This document shows positions 7,635 through 16,857 of a DNA stretch of 64,000 bases, one piece after another. Below the pieces are notes generated by a model. It was not told where the DNA came from. It worked only from the letters and a program-made list of their open reading frames with translations, and searched no databases. The stretch spans positions 8,742,001-8,806,000 of the forward strand of contig NZ_JAUSZL010000002.1 of assembly GCF_030817535.1 (NCBI RefSeq). Direction: 5' to 3'. How positions within the stretch are numbered: position 1 is the stretch's first letter; the number at the start of each line of letters is the position of its first letter. A program made the position numbers and the translations under genes. Source of the stretch: Streptomyces sp. V3I8 (GTDB lineage Bacteria > Actinomycetota > Actinomycetes > Streptomycetales > Streptomycetaceae).

Positions 7635-8887
7635 CGGCCCGCCCCCGCCCCACGCAGGGCGGAACCCACGGCCGTGACCCGCCGCACCGACCGGTCCGCC
7701 TCCCGGGCGAGACCGATCACCCCGGCCAATCGCTCCATCGTCTCCGGCACCTCCCAGTCGTCGCGCCGCAGCGCGGCCAGCGCCGTCGCCGGAGCGACCA
7801 GCAGGTCGGCGGTGCCGGTCTCCGACGCCCGGACCAGCACGGCCCAGCCCGCCTCCCACCGCCCGCGCTCCGGCCGTGCTCCGACGGCGGCCACCACCGC
7901 CTCCAGCGCCGCCTGCCGCAGGTCGCCCCGCTCCGGCAGCTCGGCGGCGGCCGGATCGGCCAGCAGCGACTCCGGGTCCGGCAGATCCATCCGGTCGAGA
8001 TACGCGAGGAGTTCGAGCCCGGGGCCGTCACCCACCGCTCCTCGTACGAGCAGGGCCAGCACCTCGCGGGAGGCCGAGGCGGCCGTCCCGAACGCCAGCA
8101 GGGTCAGCGCGGCGTCCCAGCTCCGGGGCGAGGGCCAGGCACCACCGCGCCGCGTCTCGGAACTCGGCAACCGGTGGATCAGTGTCGGCCGGGCGGTCAG
8201 GAAACCGCAGACCGCACGCCGCGAGAAGGCCACGGCCTCCGCCAGCAGTTCCGGCACGAGCCGTGGCAGCTCCGCCCGCGGCCAGACACCGCCCAGTCCG
8301 CGCACCACCACCTCCTGGTCGTGCACCCAGTACAGGTGCACGAACCGGTTGGCCAGCGGCGGGCTCAGCTCCCATCCGTCCGCCGCCGAGGCCCGCGGGT
8401 TGGCGGCGGCCACGATCCGTATGCCGGGCGGCAGTTGCAGCGCGCCGACCCGCCGCTCCAGGACGACCCGCAGAAGCGCGGCCTGCACGGCCGGGGTGGC
8501 GGTGGAGAGCTCGTCCAGGAAGAGCAGCCCGCGCCCGGCGCGCACGAGTTCCACGGCCCACTGCGGCGGCGCCATCGGCACGCCCTGCACCGCGGGGTCC
8601 TCGCCCACGACGGGCAGCCCGGAGAAGTCCGACGGCTCGTGGACGCTGGCGATCACGGTGGTCAGGGGCAGGTCGAGGGAGGCGGCGAGCTGGGTCAGGG
8701 CCGCGGTCTTGCCGATGCCCGGCTCGCCCCAGAGCAGCACGGGCAGGTCCGCCGCCACGGCCAGGGTGAGTGCTTCGAGCTGCTCGTCGGGCCGCGGCTC
8801 GGTGGTGGTCGTCCGCAGGAGGGCCAGGAGGTCGTCGGCCGGCGCGAGATGCGTTTTCCGGGCGGGCAGGACGGTGCTGATGGTCAT
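7631..8887 (-). CDS. MoxR-type AAA+ ATPase
   Basis: 418 residues from the ATG at 8887, which has AGGTG six bases upstream; an ATG two codons earlier (8893) is an alternative. Walker A is GEPGIGKT (residues 54-61), Walker B is LLFLDEL, sensor 1 lies in IVAAANP, and PLANRFVHLYW matches the MoxR pattern. The C-terminal lid is helical. MoxR ATPases act as chaperones in assembly of complexes with VWA proteins, and the next gene encodes one, translationally coupled. Members of the three-gene operon probably act together in the cytoplasm. Confidence 0.9.
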   Translation of the reverse strand: MTISTVLPARKTHLAPADDLLALLRTTTTEPRPDEQLEALTLAVAADLPVLLWGEPGIGKTAALTQLAASLDLPLTTVIASVHEPSDFSGLPVVGEDPAVQGVPMAPPQWAVELVRAGRGLLFLDELSTATPAVQAALLRVVLERRVGALQLPPGIRIVAAANPRASAADGWELSPPLANRFVHLYWVHDQEVVVRGLGGVWPRAELPRLVPELLAEAVAFSRRAVCGFLTARPTLIHRLPSSETRRGGAWPSPRSWDAALTLLAFGTAASASREVLALLVRGAVGDGPGLELLAYLDRMDLPDPESLLADPAAAELPERGDLRQAALEAVVAAVGARPERGRWEAGWAVLVRASETGTADLLVAPATALAALRRDDWEVPETMERLAGVIGLAREADRSVRRVTAVGSALRGAGAGR

Positions 8888-9027
8888 GGGCATCACCTGA
8901 AGGGGGAGGAGGAGTGGAGACCGAAGTGGAAGGCGAACGGAAGGCGCATGGGGCATGGGGGCACGCAGCGCGGAACAGGCAGCGCGGAACACGCGACATC
9001 AGTAAGGGACGTGAGCCGGGGCGCCGG

Positions 9028-10452
9028 TCAGGGGAACAGGCCGGTGCGGGGCCGGGACCGGCTGTTCAGCTTGCGGCGCACCGGGTACGGCGTACGGCGG
9101 GTGAGCCGGGGACGACGAGCGGCCGTCACCTGTCCGGCATCGGACACGTACTCGCTGCCCGTGGCACCGGCACCCGGATGGACGGCGACCAGCCCCGAGC
9201 GGAAGAGGCCGTGTTCGACGCGGCGGACCATGGCCGACTCCAGTTCCTCGCGGAGCGGCCCGTCGCGCAGGACCGCGGCAGGACCGAGCAGCCCCTCGAC
9301 CACGGCCAGCGCCCCCACCACGTCACCGTGGGCGAGCCGCTCCCGGACCGCGGGCAGCGCCTCCGGGTCGCGGTGCACCTCGTCGATCGCGCGCAGACAG
9401 GGCAGCGCCGGCCCGCCGAGCGCCACCAGCATTTCCTCGCGCCGCAGTTGGGAGGGATCGTGGTCGACCGCCGTCAGCACCCCGCCGCGCAGCGCGATCC
9501 GGTGGTCCTCGCCACGACACCTCACCCGGTGCGGATCGGCGGGTTCCGGAGTGGGGCCGCCCGTCGGCGTCGACGCGTACGCCGCCAGTGCCGCGCCGAC
9601 GAGCGGATGCAGCCGTTCGGCCGGGACGAGCCCCGCACGCAGCAACTCCACGTCCGGCAGCACCCGTACGGCCGCTTCCGGCAGTGTGGGGAGTGCCGCG
9701 ACGTGATGCGGTGACAGCGCGTCCGTACGCAGTGCGCGGAACGTCGGAGCATGGCTGTCGTCAGGGGCGACGAGTTCGAGCGGGACGCGCTTCCGAGGGC
9801 CGAGTCGCACGGTGAAGGCTCCGCGGGGGAGCCCTTCGGCCCGCAGCAGCAACTCCGCCTCGGCGGCCCAGCTCCCCGCCGCGTAAGGGGAGTCGTACAC
9901 GGTCGGCGGACCCGGTGCGCACCGTGACCTCAGCTCGCCGGCCCGCCCCGCGTCCCAGAGATGCCGGTGCAGGTCGAGCCGGAAACGCCGGTCGGGATGC
10001 GGATGCGGGTGGTGTCCGGCGACGTTGCTCCACGACCCGTCCCACACGGCCAGGGACAGGTGCTGTCCGGCGTCCGCGTACGCCGGCGGTGTCCGCACCA
10101 CCAGCTGCAACGGCGTACCGCCGAAGCCGTGGTAACGGGCCAGCGAGAGGGTGAGTCCGGGACGGAGCCGTCCGTCGGGGGCGATCCGGGGCATGTGCCA
10201 GCGCAGCAGGTCCGGCGCCAGCCGGCGCAGATCGGCCCGGAGCAGCGTGGCGGTATCGGTGCCGTGGCGGTCGCGCACGGCGCGCAGATCGAGATCGACG
10301 TAGACGCGGGCGGCGGCGCAGGCCCCCGCCCAGTCGCCGGCCGCACGGCGCGCGGTCGCTTTCTTGATCATGGACGGTGGCACGGCGTACTCGCGTACGC
10401 GCTGCCACATCGACAGGTGGGGCGGAATCCCATGCGCGAGGTGAGGTGCCAT
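9028..10452 (-). CDS. Uncharacterised protein of the MoxR/VWA operon
   Basis: 474 residues from the ATG at 10452 (AAGGTG upstream); a GTG two codons earlier is also possible. I do not recognise a named domain. The N-terminal third is helical and Arg-rich (MIKKATARRAAGDWAGACAAARVYVDLDL). The middle is beta-rich with several Trp and His (LAVWDGSWSNVAGHHPHPHPD). The C-terminal part has Leu-rich helices (LPALREAI-type runs) and ends in a basic tail. No signal peptide or membrane segment. It is the first gene on the strand, 140 bp before MoxR, so it is probably the substrate or adaptor of the MoxR/VWA pair; this rests on position only. Confidence 0.75.
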   Translation of the reverse strand: MAPHLAHGIPPHLSMWQRVREYAVPPSMIKKATARRAAGDWAGACAAARVYVDLDLRAVRDRHGTDTATLLRADLRRLAPDLLRWHMPRIAPDGRLRPGLTLSLARYHGFGGTPLQLVVRTPPAYADAGQHLSLAVWDGSWSNVAGHHPHPHPDRRFRLDLHRHLWDAGRAGELRSRCAPGPPTVYDSPYAAGSWAAEAELLLRAEGLPRGAFTVRLGPRKRVPLELVAPDDSHAPTFRALRTDALSPHHVAALPTLPEAAVRVLPDVELLRAGLVPAERLHPLVGAALAAYASTPTGGPTPEPADPHRVRCRGEDHRIALRGGVLTAVDHDPSQLRREEMLVALGGPALPCLRAIDEVHRDPEALPAVRERLAHGDVVGALAVVEGLLGPAAVLRDGPLREELESAMVRRVEHGLFRSGLVAVHPGAGATGSEYVSDAGQVTAARRPRLTRRTPYPVRRKLNSRSRPRTGLFP

Positions 10453-10612
10453 CAGCACTCACCTTGCACGAATGATTCCCCCGTTCCGAAAGAGGAGGAA
10501 TTCTTCATCCCGCGCATGCTAACCACGCCGAAGACGGTCTGTCACCCTCTTTTCGATCACCCTCCGTGGACCGGTACGACACCCTCTCGCCCGGCCTGCG
10601 TACCCTGTTCCG

Positions 10613-11569
10613 ATGCCGACTCCCCGCCCGCGCCGCGTCGCCGTTCTGGTACTGGAGGGTGCCAAGCCGCTCGACGTCGGCATTCCGGCCCAGGTGTTCA
10701 GCACGCGGGCGAGCATGCCGTACGAGGTACGGCTGTGCGGCGCGGCGCCCGGTCTGGTGACCGGCGGCGACGGCCTCTCCTACCATGTCGCCGACGGCCC
10801 GGACGCGCTCGCGTGGGCCGACATCGTCTTCATCCCCGGCTACCGGTTCCCGGGCCGGGAGGATCCGCCGCCCGCCGTCGTCGAGGCGCTGCTCGCCGCC
10901 CACCGCCGGGGCGCCCGGCTGGCGGCGATCTCGACGGGCGCCTTCGCGCTCGCCGCGACGGGCCTGCTCGACGGGAAGCGCGCCACGACCCACTGGCACT
11001 ACACGCGGGCGCTGGCGGCCGGGTATCCGCGGGTGCGGGTCGACGAGAACGTGCTGTTCGTCGACGAGGGCAGCGTCCTGACCTCGGCGGGCGCCGCCTC
11101 GGGCATCGACTTGTGCCTGCACATCCTGCGCGGCGACCTCGGGGTGGCCGCGTCCAACCACGCGGCCCGGCGCCTCGTCGCGGCCCCCTACCGCAGCGGG
11201 GGCCAGGCGCAGTACGTACCGCGCAGTGTGCCGGAGCCGCTCGGCGAACAGTTCGCCGCCACCCGGCAGTGGGCCCTGCACCGGCTCGGTGAGCGGCTCA
11301 CCCTCGACCTGCTGGCGCGGCAGGCCGCGGTCTCACCGCGCACCTTCTCCCGGCGCTTCGTGCAGGAGACGGGGTACACGCCGATGCAGTGGGTCATGCG
11401 GGCCCGCATCGACCTGGCCCGCGAACTGCTCGAACGCTCGCAGCGCAGTGTCGAGCAGATCGCCGCCGACGTCGGCCTGGGCACGGGCGCGAACCTGCGG
11501 ACGCACTTCCAGCGCATCCTGGGCACCACACCCAGCGAGTACCGGCGCACCTTCACCCCGGGCGGGTGA
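10613..11569 (+). CDS. GlxA-family transcriptional regulator (DJ-1/PfpI plus AraC HTH)
   Basis: 318 residues. The N-terminal DJ-1/PfpI-like domain (VAVLVLEGAKPLDVGIPAQVF) spans about residues 5-190. The nucleophile-elbow region reads AAISTGAFALAATGLL, where Cys of true amidases is Thr, so it is a ligand-binding rather than catalytic domain. Two AraC-type helix-turn-helix motifs follow (LDLLARQAAVSPRTFSRRFVQETG and VEQIAADVGLGTGANLRTHFQ). It is divergent from the MoxR operon, with 160 bp between. The effector is unknown. Confidence 0.92.
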   Translation: MPTPRPRRVAVLVLEGAKPLDVGIPAQVFSTRASMPYEVRLCGAAPGLVTGGDGLSYHVADGPDALAWADIVFIPGYRFPGREDPPPAVVEALLAAHRRGARLAAISTGAFALAATGLLDGKRATTHWHYTRALAAGYPRVRVDENVLFVDEGSVLTSAGAASGIDLCLHILRGDLGVAASNHAARRLVAAPYRSGGQAQYVPRSVPEPLGEQFAATRQWALHRLGERLTLDLLARQAAVSPRTFSRRFVQETGYTPMQWVMRARIDLARELLERSQRSVEQIAADVGLGTGANLRTHFQRILGTTPSEYRRTFTPGG

Positions 11570-11700
11570 CCCGGCCCCACACGGCGTGACGGGGCACGTG
11601 CCGAGGGCGTGGCGCGATCCTTTCGAACCGTGGCGATCCCGCCACTGTCGGCGGCCGTCACCGCGAGCGAGCCTGGTGGCGACCCGAAAGGACACCACTC

Positions 11701-12699
11701 ATGACTCGCATCGCCATCAACGGATTCGGCCGTATCGGACGCAACGTGCTGCGGGCGCTGATCGAACGCGACAGCGCCCTCGAGGTGGTCGCCGTCAACG
11801 ACCTCACGGAGCCGGCCACCCTCGCGCGGCTGCTCGCGTACGACACGACGGCCGGCCGGCTCGGCCGCCCGGTGACCGTCGAGGGCGACACGCTCGTCGT
11901 GGACGGCCGCCGCATCACGGTGCTCGCCGAACGCGAACCCGCGCAACTGCCGTGGGCCGCCCTCGAGGTGGACATCGTCGTCGAGGCCACCGGCCGCTTC
12001 ACGTCGGCCAAGGCCGCGGGCGCCCACCTCGACGCGGGCGCGAAGCAGGTGCTCGTCAGCGCGCCGTCGGACGGCGCCGACGTCACGCTGGCCTTCGGGG
12101 TCAACACCGATGCCTACGACCCGGCCCTGCACCGGATCGTCTCGTGTGCCTCGTGCACGACGAACGCGCTGGCTCCGCTGGCCGCCGTGCTCGACGACCT
12201 CGCGGGCATCGAGCACGCCTTCATGACGACGGTGCACGCCTACACGCAGGAGCAGAACCTGCAGGACGGCCCGCACCGGGACGCCCGCCGGGCCCGGGCC
12301 GCGGCGGTCAACATCGTGCCGACGACGACGGGCGCCGCCAAGGCGATCGGCCTCGTGCTGCCCAACCTGGACGGCAAGCTGGCGGGCGACTCGATCCGCG
12401 TGCCGGTCCCCGTGGGTTCCATCGTCGAGCTCAACACGACCGTGGCCCGTGACGTGACCCGCGACGACGTACTGGCGGCCTACCGCACCGCGGCCGACGG
12501 GCCGCTCGCGGGCGTCCTCGAGTACTCGGACTTCCCGCTCGTGTCCTCCGACATCGTGGGCAATCCCGCCTCGTCGATCTTCGACTCCGCCCTCACCCGC
12601 GTGGACGGCCGCCACGTGAAGGTGGTCGCCTGGTACGACAACGAGTGGGGCTTCTCCCACCGCGTGGTCGACACGCTCGAGTTCCTCGCCACCCGCTGA
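11701..12699 (+). CDS. gap: Glyceraldehyde-3-phosphate dehydrogenase, type I
   Basis: 332 residues, full length. The NAD-binding start MTRIAINGFGRIGRNVLRAL and the catalytic segment VSCASCTTNALAPL (nucleophile C152) are intact, as are MTTVHAYTQEQN and WYDNEWGFSHRV. The enzyme oxidises glyceraldehyde-3-phosphate to 1,3-bisphosphoglycerate with NAD in glycolysis. The gene stands alone, without phosphoglycerate kinase or triose phosphate isomerase, so it is probably an extra gap copy rather than the main glycolytic operon. The loop SAPSDGADVT differs from the common SAPAK form, which may reflect a specialised paralogue. Confidence 0.95.
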   Translation: MTRIAINGFGRIGRNVLRALIERDSALEVVAVNDLTEPATLARLLAYDTTAGRLGRPVTVEGDTLVVDGRRITVLAEREPAQLPWAALEVDIVVEATGRFTSAKAAGAHLDAGAKQVLVSAPSDGADVTLAFGVNTDAYDPALHRIVSCASCTTNALAPLAAVLDDLAGIEHAFMTTVHAYTQEQNLQDGPHRDARRARAAAVNIVPTTTGAAKAIGLVLPNLDGKLAGDSIRVPVPVGSIVELNTTVARDVTRDDVLAAYRTAADGPLAGVLEYSDFPLVSSDIVGNPASSIFDSALTRVDGRHVKVVAWYDNEWGFSHRVVDTLEFLATR

Positions 12700-12948
12700 T
12701 CGTCCGGAGTCCGGCCGGGCCGTCCGTCCGCGTTCAGCCGGATCCGCCCGGCCTTTCCGATAACATGATCGAACTCATGGGTGATCGAACCGGTCGTCCG
12801 TCCTTCACTAGAAGAAGATTCCGTCTAGCGCGAAGGATGAGTCATCTGACCAAAATCTAATAAATCGGCCAGGCCATTGAAATCTAGAGAGCCGCGAATA
12901 CCTTCGCGAATAAACCGCACAAGCGGAACCGGTGGATCACGACGGAGA
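12700..12948. other. Intergenic stretch with atypical low GC
   Basis: About 250 bp between gap and the phosphatase gene. The second half (12770-12945) is noticeably AT-richer than its surroundings. A TTG at 12877 is in frame with the phosphatase, but the 24 codons it would add have poor third-position GC, so I read them as untranslated leader. No clear terminator or operator was found. Confidence 0.4.
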
Positions 12949-14334
12949 ATGATGTTGTGGGCCGCGGTGGGTTTCGTGTTCCTCGCGTTTCTCGTCACTC
13001 TGGAGATCGTCGCGCGGGGCTACGGGATGCACGGGCCGATCGCCAATGTGTCGCGAGAGCTGATATTCGCCCCGCATTCGGGGCCGCTGCTGTACGCCGG
13101 AATGGCGTTGATGATGGTGGTGCTCACCTGGCGGCAGCGTTTCGTCGCGGCGGGTGCCGCGGTCGGCATCGATGTCGTCTTCTGGCTGGTGCGATGGGCG
13201 GCCGGCGCCGACATGAACTTCGGCAACGGCGCGCTGTGGGTCCTCATCGGCTGTGCCGTCCTCGCCGTCACCCGACGCACCGGCGAGGACCGTGCCCTGC
13301 TGCTCAAGGGTGCCGGACTCGGCCTGCTGCTGATAGGCGGCCACAAGACGGGCGACACCTGGCTGCTCATCACGTCGAAGACCCGCCCGGACGTCCTCGA
13401 CCCGTACGTGGCGGCGGCCGACCACGCGCTGGGTGATCCCTCGTGGCTGGTCGGCCGCGCGATGGCGGCGACCGACCCGGTCAGCGGTCACGTCCTCGGC
13501 GCCGTCTACGGCCAGCTCCCGCTCGCCGCGGCCGTCTTCGCGCTCTACCAGCTGCGGCACGTGGCGGTCGAACGCCGCTTCCCGCACCACCATCTGGTAC
13601 GCACCTTCCTGGTCATCGGTCTGCTCGGCCCGGCCATCTACATGATCTTCCCGGTCGCGGGACCCGTCTTCGCCTACGGCCCCGACGGCGGGCCCTGGGC
13701 GGCGGCCGACCTGTGGCCGCACACGCTGCCGCCGATCGACGTCCCGCACCCGCTGCCGTTCGACGAGATCACCCCGCGCAACTGCATGCCGAGCCTGCAC
13801 ACGGCGTGGGCCACGGCGATCTTCCTCCATTCCCGCAAGGGCTCACGACCCCTGCGGTACGCGGGCACGTTCTGGCTGGTCGGCACACTCACCGCGACAC
13901 TGGGATTCGGCTACCACTACGGCGCGGACCTGGTCGCCGGTGTGGTGTTCGCGCTCACCATCGACGCGGGGATGCGCGCACTCGGCCGCGGCTGGGACGG
14001 CACGGCGACCCGCCTGGTCGTGTACGGCACGACGGTGTTCGCCGCACTCCTGGTGGCGTATCGCTGGCTGCCGATGCAGATGGCCCACCATCCGTGGGTG
14101 TTCGGACCGCTCCTCATCGCGCTGATGGCCTCGGTGATCGCCGTCTACGTACGGGCCGTGCGGCTCTGGGATCCGAAGAGCGTTCCCGCGCAGCGACCGG
14201 CTCCCGTGGAGCCCCCGTCCCCCGCGCGACACCCGGATGCCGTGCGGCAACCGGACCCGGTGCAGCAACCGGACCCCGTGCGGCAACCGGATGCGGAGAC
14301 GCAGCCGGCGCGGACCCAGCCCGAACCGGCTTAG
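12949..14334 (+). CDS. PAP2-family membrane phosphatase
   Basis: 461 residues from ATG at 12949 (GGAG is close; ATG at 12952 fits the spacing slightly better; a TTG at 12877 would extend it by 24 atypical codons). There are about ten hydrophobic segments. PAP2 signature motifs are visible: MPSLHTAWATAIFLHS and GYHYGADLVAGVVFAL supply the two catalytic histidines. The likely substrates are lipid phosphates such as phosphatidate, undecaprenyl pyrophosphate or inositol lipids, acting at the membrane. The last 60 residues are a Pro/Gln-rich tail built on an imperfect repeat (RQPDPVQQPDPV) encoded by 18-bp units. Confidence 0.85.
   Translation: MMLWAAVGFVFLAFLVTLEIVARGYGMHGPIANVSRELIFAPHSGPLLYAGMALMMVVLTWRQRFVAAGAAVGIDVVFWLVRWAAGADMNFGNGALWVLIGCAVLAVTRRTGEDRALLLKGAGLGLLLIGGHKTGDTWLLITSKTRPDVLDPYVAAADHALGDPSWLVGRAMAATDPVSGHVLGAVYGQLPLAAAVFALYQLRHVAVERRFPHHHLVRTFLVIGLLGPAIYMIFPVAGPVFAYGPDGGPWAAADLWPHTLPPIDVPHPLPFDEITPRNCMPSLHTAWATAIFLHSRKGSRPLRYAGTFWLVGTLTATLGFGYHYGADLVAGVVFALTIDAGMRALGRGWDGTATRLVVYGTTVFAALLVAYRWLPMQMAHHPWVFGPLLIALMASVIAVYVRAVRLWDPKSVPAQRPAPVEPPSPARHPDAVRQPDPVQQPDPVRQPDAETQPARTQPEPA
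14233..14286 (+). repeat. Three 18-bp tandem units in the phosphatase tail
   Basis: Three adjacent units of the form CCGGAyssyGTGCrGCAA encode PDAVRQ, PDPVQQ and PDPVRQ. A fourth partial unit follows. Copy number could vary by slippage without breaking the frame. Confidence 0.8.
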
Positions 14335-14445
14335 CGACGCCGCGTCCCGTCGGCACGGTGCGCAGCACGGCGCACCGGTCGCCCGCCGGACCGGGGTGGG
14401 CGCGCCAGGCCTGAGACCGGCTGTCTCGCTCCTTGAGAGTCATGT

Positions 14446-14475
14446 TTGACATTAGCTGACCTTATGAACGATAAA
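14446..14475 (+). promoter_or_regulatory. Possible promoter for the DUF1684/ABC transporter operon
   Basis: A perfect TTGACA (14446-14451) is followed after 18 bp by GATAAA (14470-14475) in an AT-rich window, about 65 bp before the DUF1684 start. The hexamers are close to consensus, which is uncommon here; the spacing is slightly long. Confidence 0.4.
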
Positions 14476-14540
14476 GGACATGCTTTGGCCATCTATTGAC
14501 GATCCTTGGTGGCCGCTCCCTCTGATCGAATGAGTCCGCC

Positions 14541-15269
14541 GTGTCCCAGTCCAGCTCCTCCCCGGCCTCCGCCCACCCCGGGGAGGAGTGGGACGCCTGG
14601 CGGGCCGAGCGCCACCGCTCGCTCACCTCGCCCACCGGCAACCTCGCCCTCGTCGAGACCCGCTGGCTGCCGGCCGGCGAGAAGCCCGACACCGGCGCGA
14701 TTCGCGCGGGACAGCCGGACGGTGTGAGGGTCACCACGCTGCGGCGCAACGACCTCGTCACCGGCGAACCGGAGCACGGCCTGCGCTTCTGGGACGCCGA
14801 CGCGCCCGCGATCCGTCACTTCGAGGGGGTCAGCGCCTTCCCGTACGACCCCGCCTGGGTCCTCGAAGCGACCTACACCCCCGTGCCCGGCGCCCGCCGC
14901 GTCGCCTTCGAGCACCTCCGGGACAACGGCGGCACCCGCGAGCTGGTCGTCCCGGGCGACATCACACTCACCGTCGACGGCCGCGCGTACACCCTCAGCG
15001 CGTTCGACGACGACGGCACCCTGCTCCTCGTCTTCGGCGACCCCACCAACGGGGACACCACCTACGGCGCCGGCCGTTTCCTGTTCGTGCGGCGCACCGA
15101 GGACGACAACCGGGTGGTCCTCGACTTCAACCGGGCCTTCGTACCGCCCTGCGGATTCTCCGATCAGTACAACTGTCCCATGCCGCCGCGGCAGAACCGC
15201 TTCCACCTGGCCGTCGAGGCCGGCGAGAAGCTCCCCCTCTTCCGCGACGGCTTCCCGGCCCAGCACTGA
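14541..15269 (+). CDS. DUF1684 protein
   Basis: 242 residues from GTG at 14541. The DUF1684 signature is plain near the C-terminus: DFNRAFVPPCGFSDQYNCPMPP followed by NRFHLAVEAGEK, with two conserved cysteines. The N-terminal part (EEWDAWRAERHRSLTSPTGNLALV) also fits the family. The biochemical role is unknown; the family occurs widely in actinobacteria and bacteroidetes. It lies 58 bp ahead of the peptide-binding protein and probably shares its transcript, which would tie it to oligopeptide uptake, but this is from position only. Confidence 0.88.
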   Translation: MSQSSSSPASAHPGEEWDAWRAERHRSLTSPTGNLALVETRWLPAGEKPDTGAIRAGQPDGVRVTTLRRNDLVTGEPEHGLRFWDADAPAIRHFEGVSAFPYDPAWVLEATYTPVPGARRVAFEHLRDNGGTRELVVPGDITLTVDGRAYTLSAFDDDGTLLLVFGDPTNGDTTYGAGRFLFVRRTEDDNRVVLDFNRAFVPPCGFSDQYNCPMPPRQNRFHLAVEAGEKLPLFRDGFPAQH

Positions 15270-15327
15270 TCACCCCACCGAATCCCGCAGCCCCCGCAGC
15301 TCCTCGCACCGAAGGCATCCGACACCC

Positions 15328-16857
15328 ATGAGCAAGAACAGCAAGCGCAAGGCGTCCCTCTACGGCACCGCGACCGTGGCCACCCTCGCCCTCGGCCTCA
15401 CCGCGTGCGGCGGCGGCTCCGGCGGGAGCGGCGCCTCGTCCGGCACCTGGGACAAGAGCGCCACCGTGAACATCGGCTCCCTCTACGAGCCGCAGAACCT
15501 CGACAACACCGCGGGCGGCGGCCAGGGCGTCACCGAGGCCCTGAACGGCAACGTCTACGAGGGTCTCTTCAAGCTCACCGACGACGGCAAGGTCGACGAC
15601 CTCCTCGCCGAGGACCACGAGGTGAGCAAGGACGGCCTCACCTACACCTTCACCCTGCGCGACGGCGTGAAGTTCCACAGCGGCAAGGAATTGACCAGCG
15701 CCGACGTCAAGTACAGCCTGGAGAAGGTCCTCGCGGACGACTCGCAGTCCGCCCGCAAGAGCAACCTCGAGGTCGTCAAGGACATCGCCACCCCCGACGC
15801 GAAGACCGTCGAGGTCACCCTGTCGAAGAAGTCGATCTCCTTCGTCTACAACCTCTCCTACGTCTGGATCATCAACTCCGAGGCCAAGAACCTCAAGACG
15901 ACCGAGGACGGCACCGGCCCCTACAAGCTCGCCAAGTGGACCCGCGGCTCCGCGCTGAGCCTCGACCGCTTCGCCGGCTACTGGGGCGACGCCGCCGCCA
16001 ACAAGAAGGTCGTCTACCACTACTACAAGGACGCCACCGCGCTGAACAACGCGCTGCTGACCAACGCCGTCGACGTGGTCACCAGCGAGCAGTCGCCCGA
16101 CGCCCTGGAGCAGTTCAAGAGCAACCGGAACTACAAGGTCAACGACGGCGACTCCACCACCAAGCTGCTTCTCGCCTTCAACGACAAGGCGAAGCCGTTC
16201 ACGGACGTCAAGGTCCGCCGGGCCGTCTCCGCCGCCATCGACGACAAGAAGCTGCTCGATTCCGTCTGGGGCGGCTACGGCAAGCTCATCGGCTCGATGG
16301 TGCCGCCGACCGACCCCTGGTACGAAGACCTCACCGACGTCAACGCGTACGACGTCACCAAGGCGAAGAAGCTGCTCTCGGAGGCGGGCTACGCCAAGGG
16401 CTTCAGCTTCACCCTCGACACCCCGAACTACGACCCGCATCCCACGGCCGCGACCTTCATCAAGTCGCAGCTCGCCCAGGTCGGCATCACCGTCAAGATC
16501 AATACGATCACGCCGGACGAGTGGTACACGAAGGTCTACAAGAACCGCGACTTCACGGCCACGCTCCAGGAGCACGTGAACGACCGCGACCTGGTCTGGT
16601 ACGGCAACCCCGACTTCTACTGGGGCTACGACGACAAGCAGGTCACCCGGTGGGTCGAGCAGGCCGAGGAGGCCTCCACGACCGACGAGCAGACCGACCT
16701 GCTCAAGAAGGTCAACCGCAGGACCGCCGAGGACGCGGCCAGCGACTGGCTCTACCTCTACCCGCAGATCGTCGTCGCGAGCAGCAAGCTCTCCGGCTAC
16801 CCGCTCAACGGCCTCAACTCGCAGTTCTACGCCTACGACATCAAGAAGAAGGGCTGA
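15328..16857 (+). CDS. Oligopeptide-type ABC transporter substrate-binding lipoprotein
   Basis: 509 residues, family 5 solute-binding protein. The signal peptide ends in a lipobox, LGLTACGGG, so the mature protein would be lipid-anchored by Cys about residue 27. The SBP_bac_5 domain is recognisable from NGNVYEGLFKLTDDGKVDDLLAEDHEVSKDG and LRDGVKFHSGKELTSADVKYSLEKV. It would capture peptides, nickel chelates or oligosaccharides and deliver them to the two permeases. Its stop overlaps the start of the next gene (TGATG). Confidence 0.93.
   Translation: MSKNSKRKASLYGTATVATLALGLTACGGGSGGSGASSGTWDKSATVNIGSLYEPQNLDNTAGGGQGVTEALNGNVYEGLFKLTDDGKVDDLLAEDHEVSKDGLTYTFTLRDGVKFHSGKELTSADVKYSLEKVLADDSQSARKSNLEVVKDIATPDAKTVEVTLSKKSISFVYNLSYVWIINSEAKNLKTTEDGTGPYKLAKWTRGSALSLDRFAGYWGDAAANKKVVYHYYKDATALNNALLTNAVDVVTSEQSPDALEQFKSNRNYKVNDGDSTTKLLLAFNDKAKPFTDVKVRRAVSAAIDDKKLLDSVWGGYGKLIGSMVPPTDPWYEDLTDVNAYDVTKAKKLLSEAGYAKGFSFTLDTPNYDPHPTAATFIKSQLAQVGITVKINTITPDEWYTKVYKNRDFTATLQEHVNDRDLVWYGNPDFYWGYDDKQVTRWVEQAEEASTTDEQTDLLKKVNRRTAEDAASDWLYLYPQIVVASSKLSGYPLNGLNSQFYAYDIKKKG

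Noticed and set aside
12877..12948. TTG start for the PAP2 phosphatase
   Set aside because: The 24 added codons have low third-position GC unlike the rest of the gene, and no good ribosome-binding site precedes the TTG.
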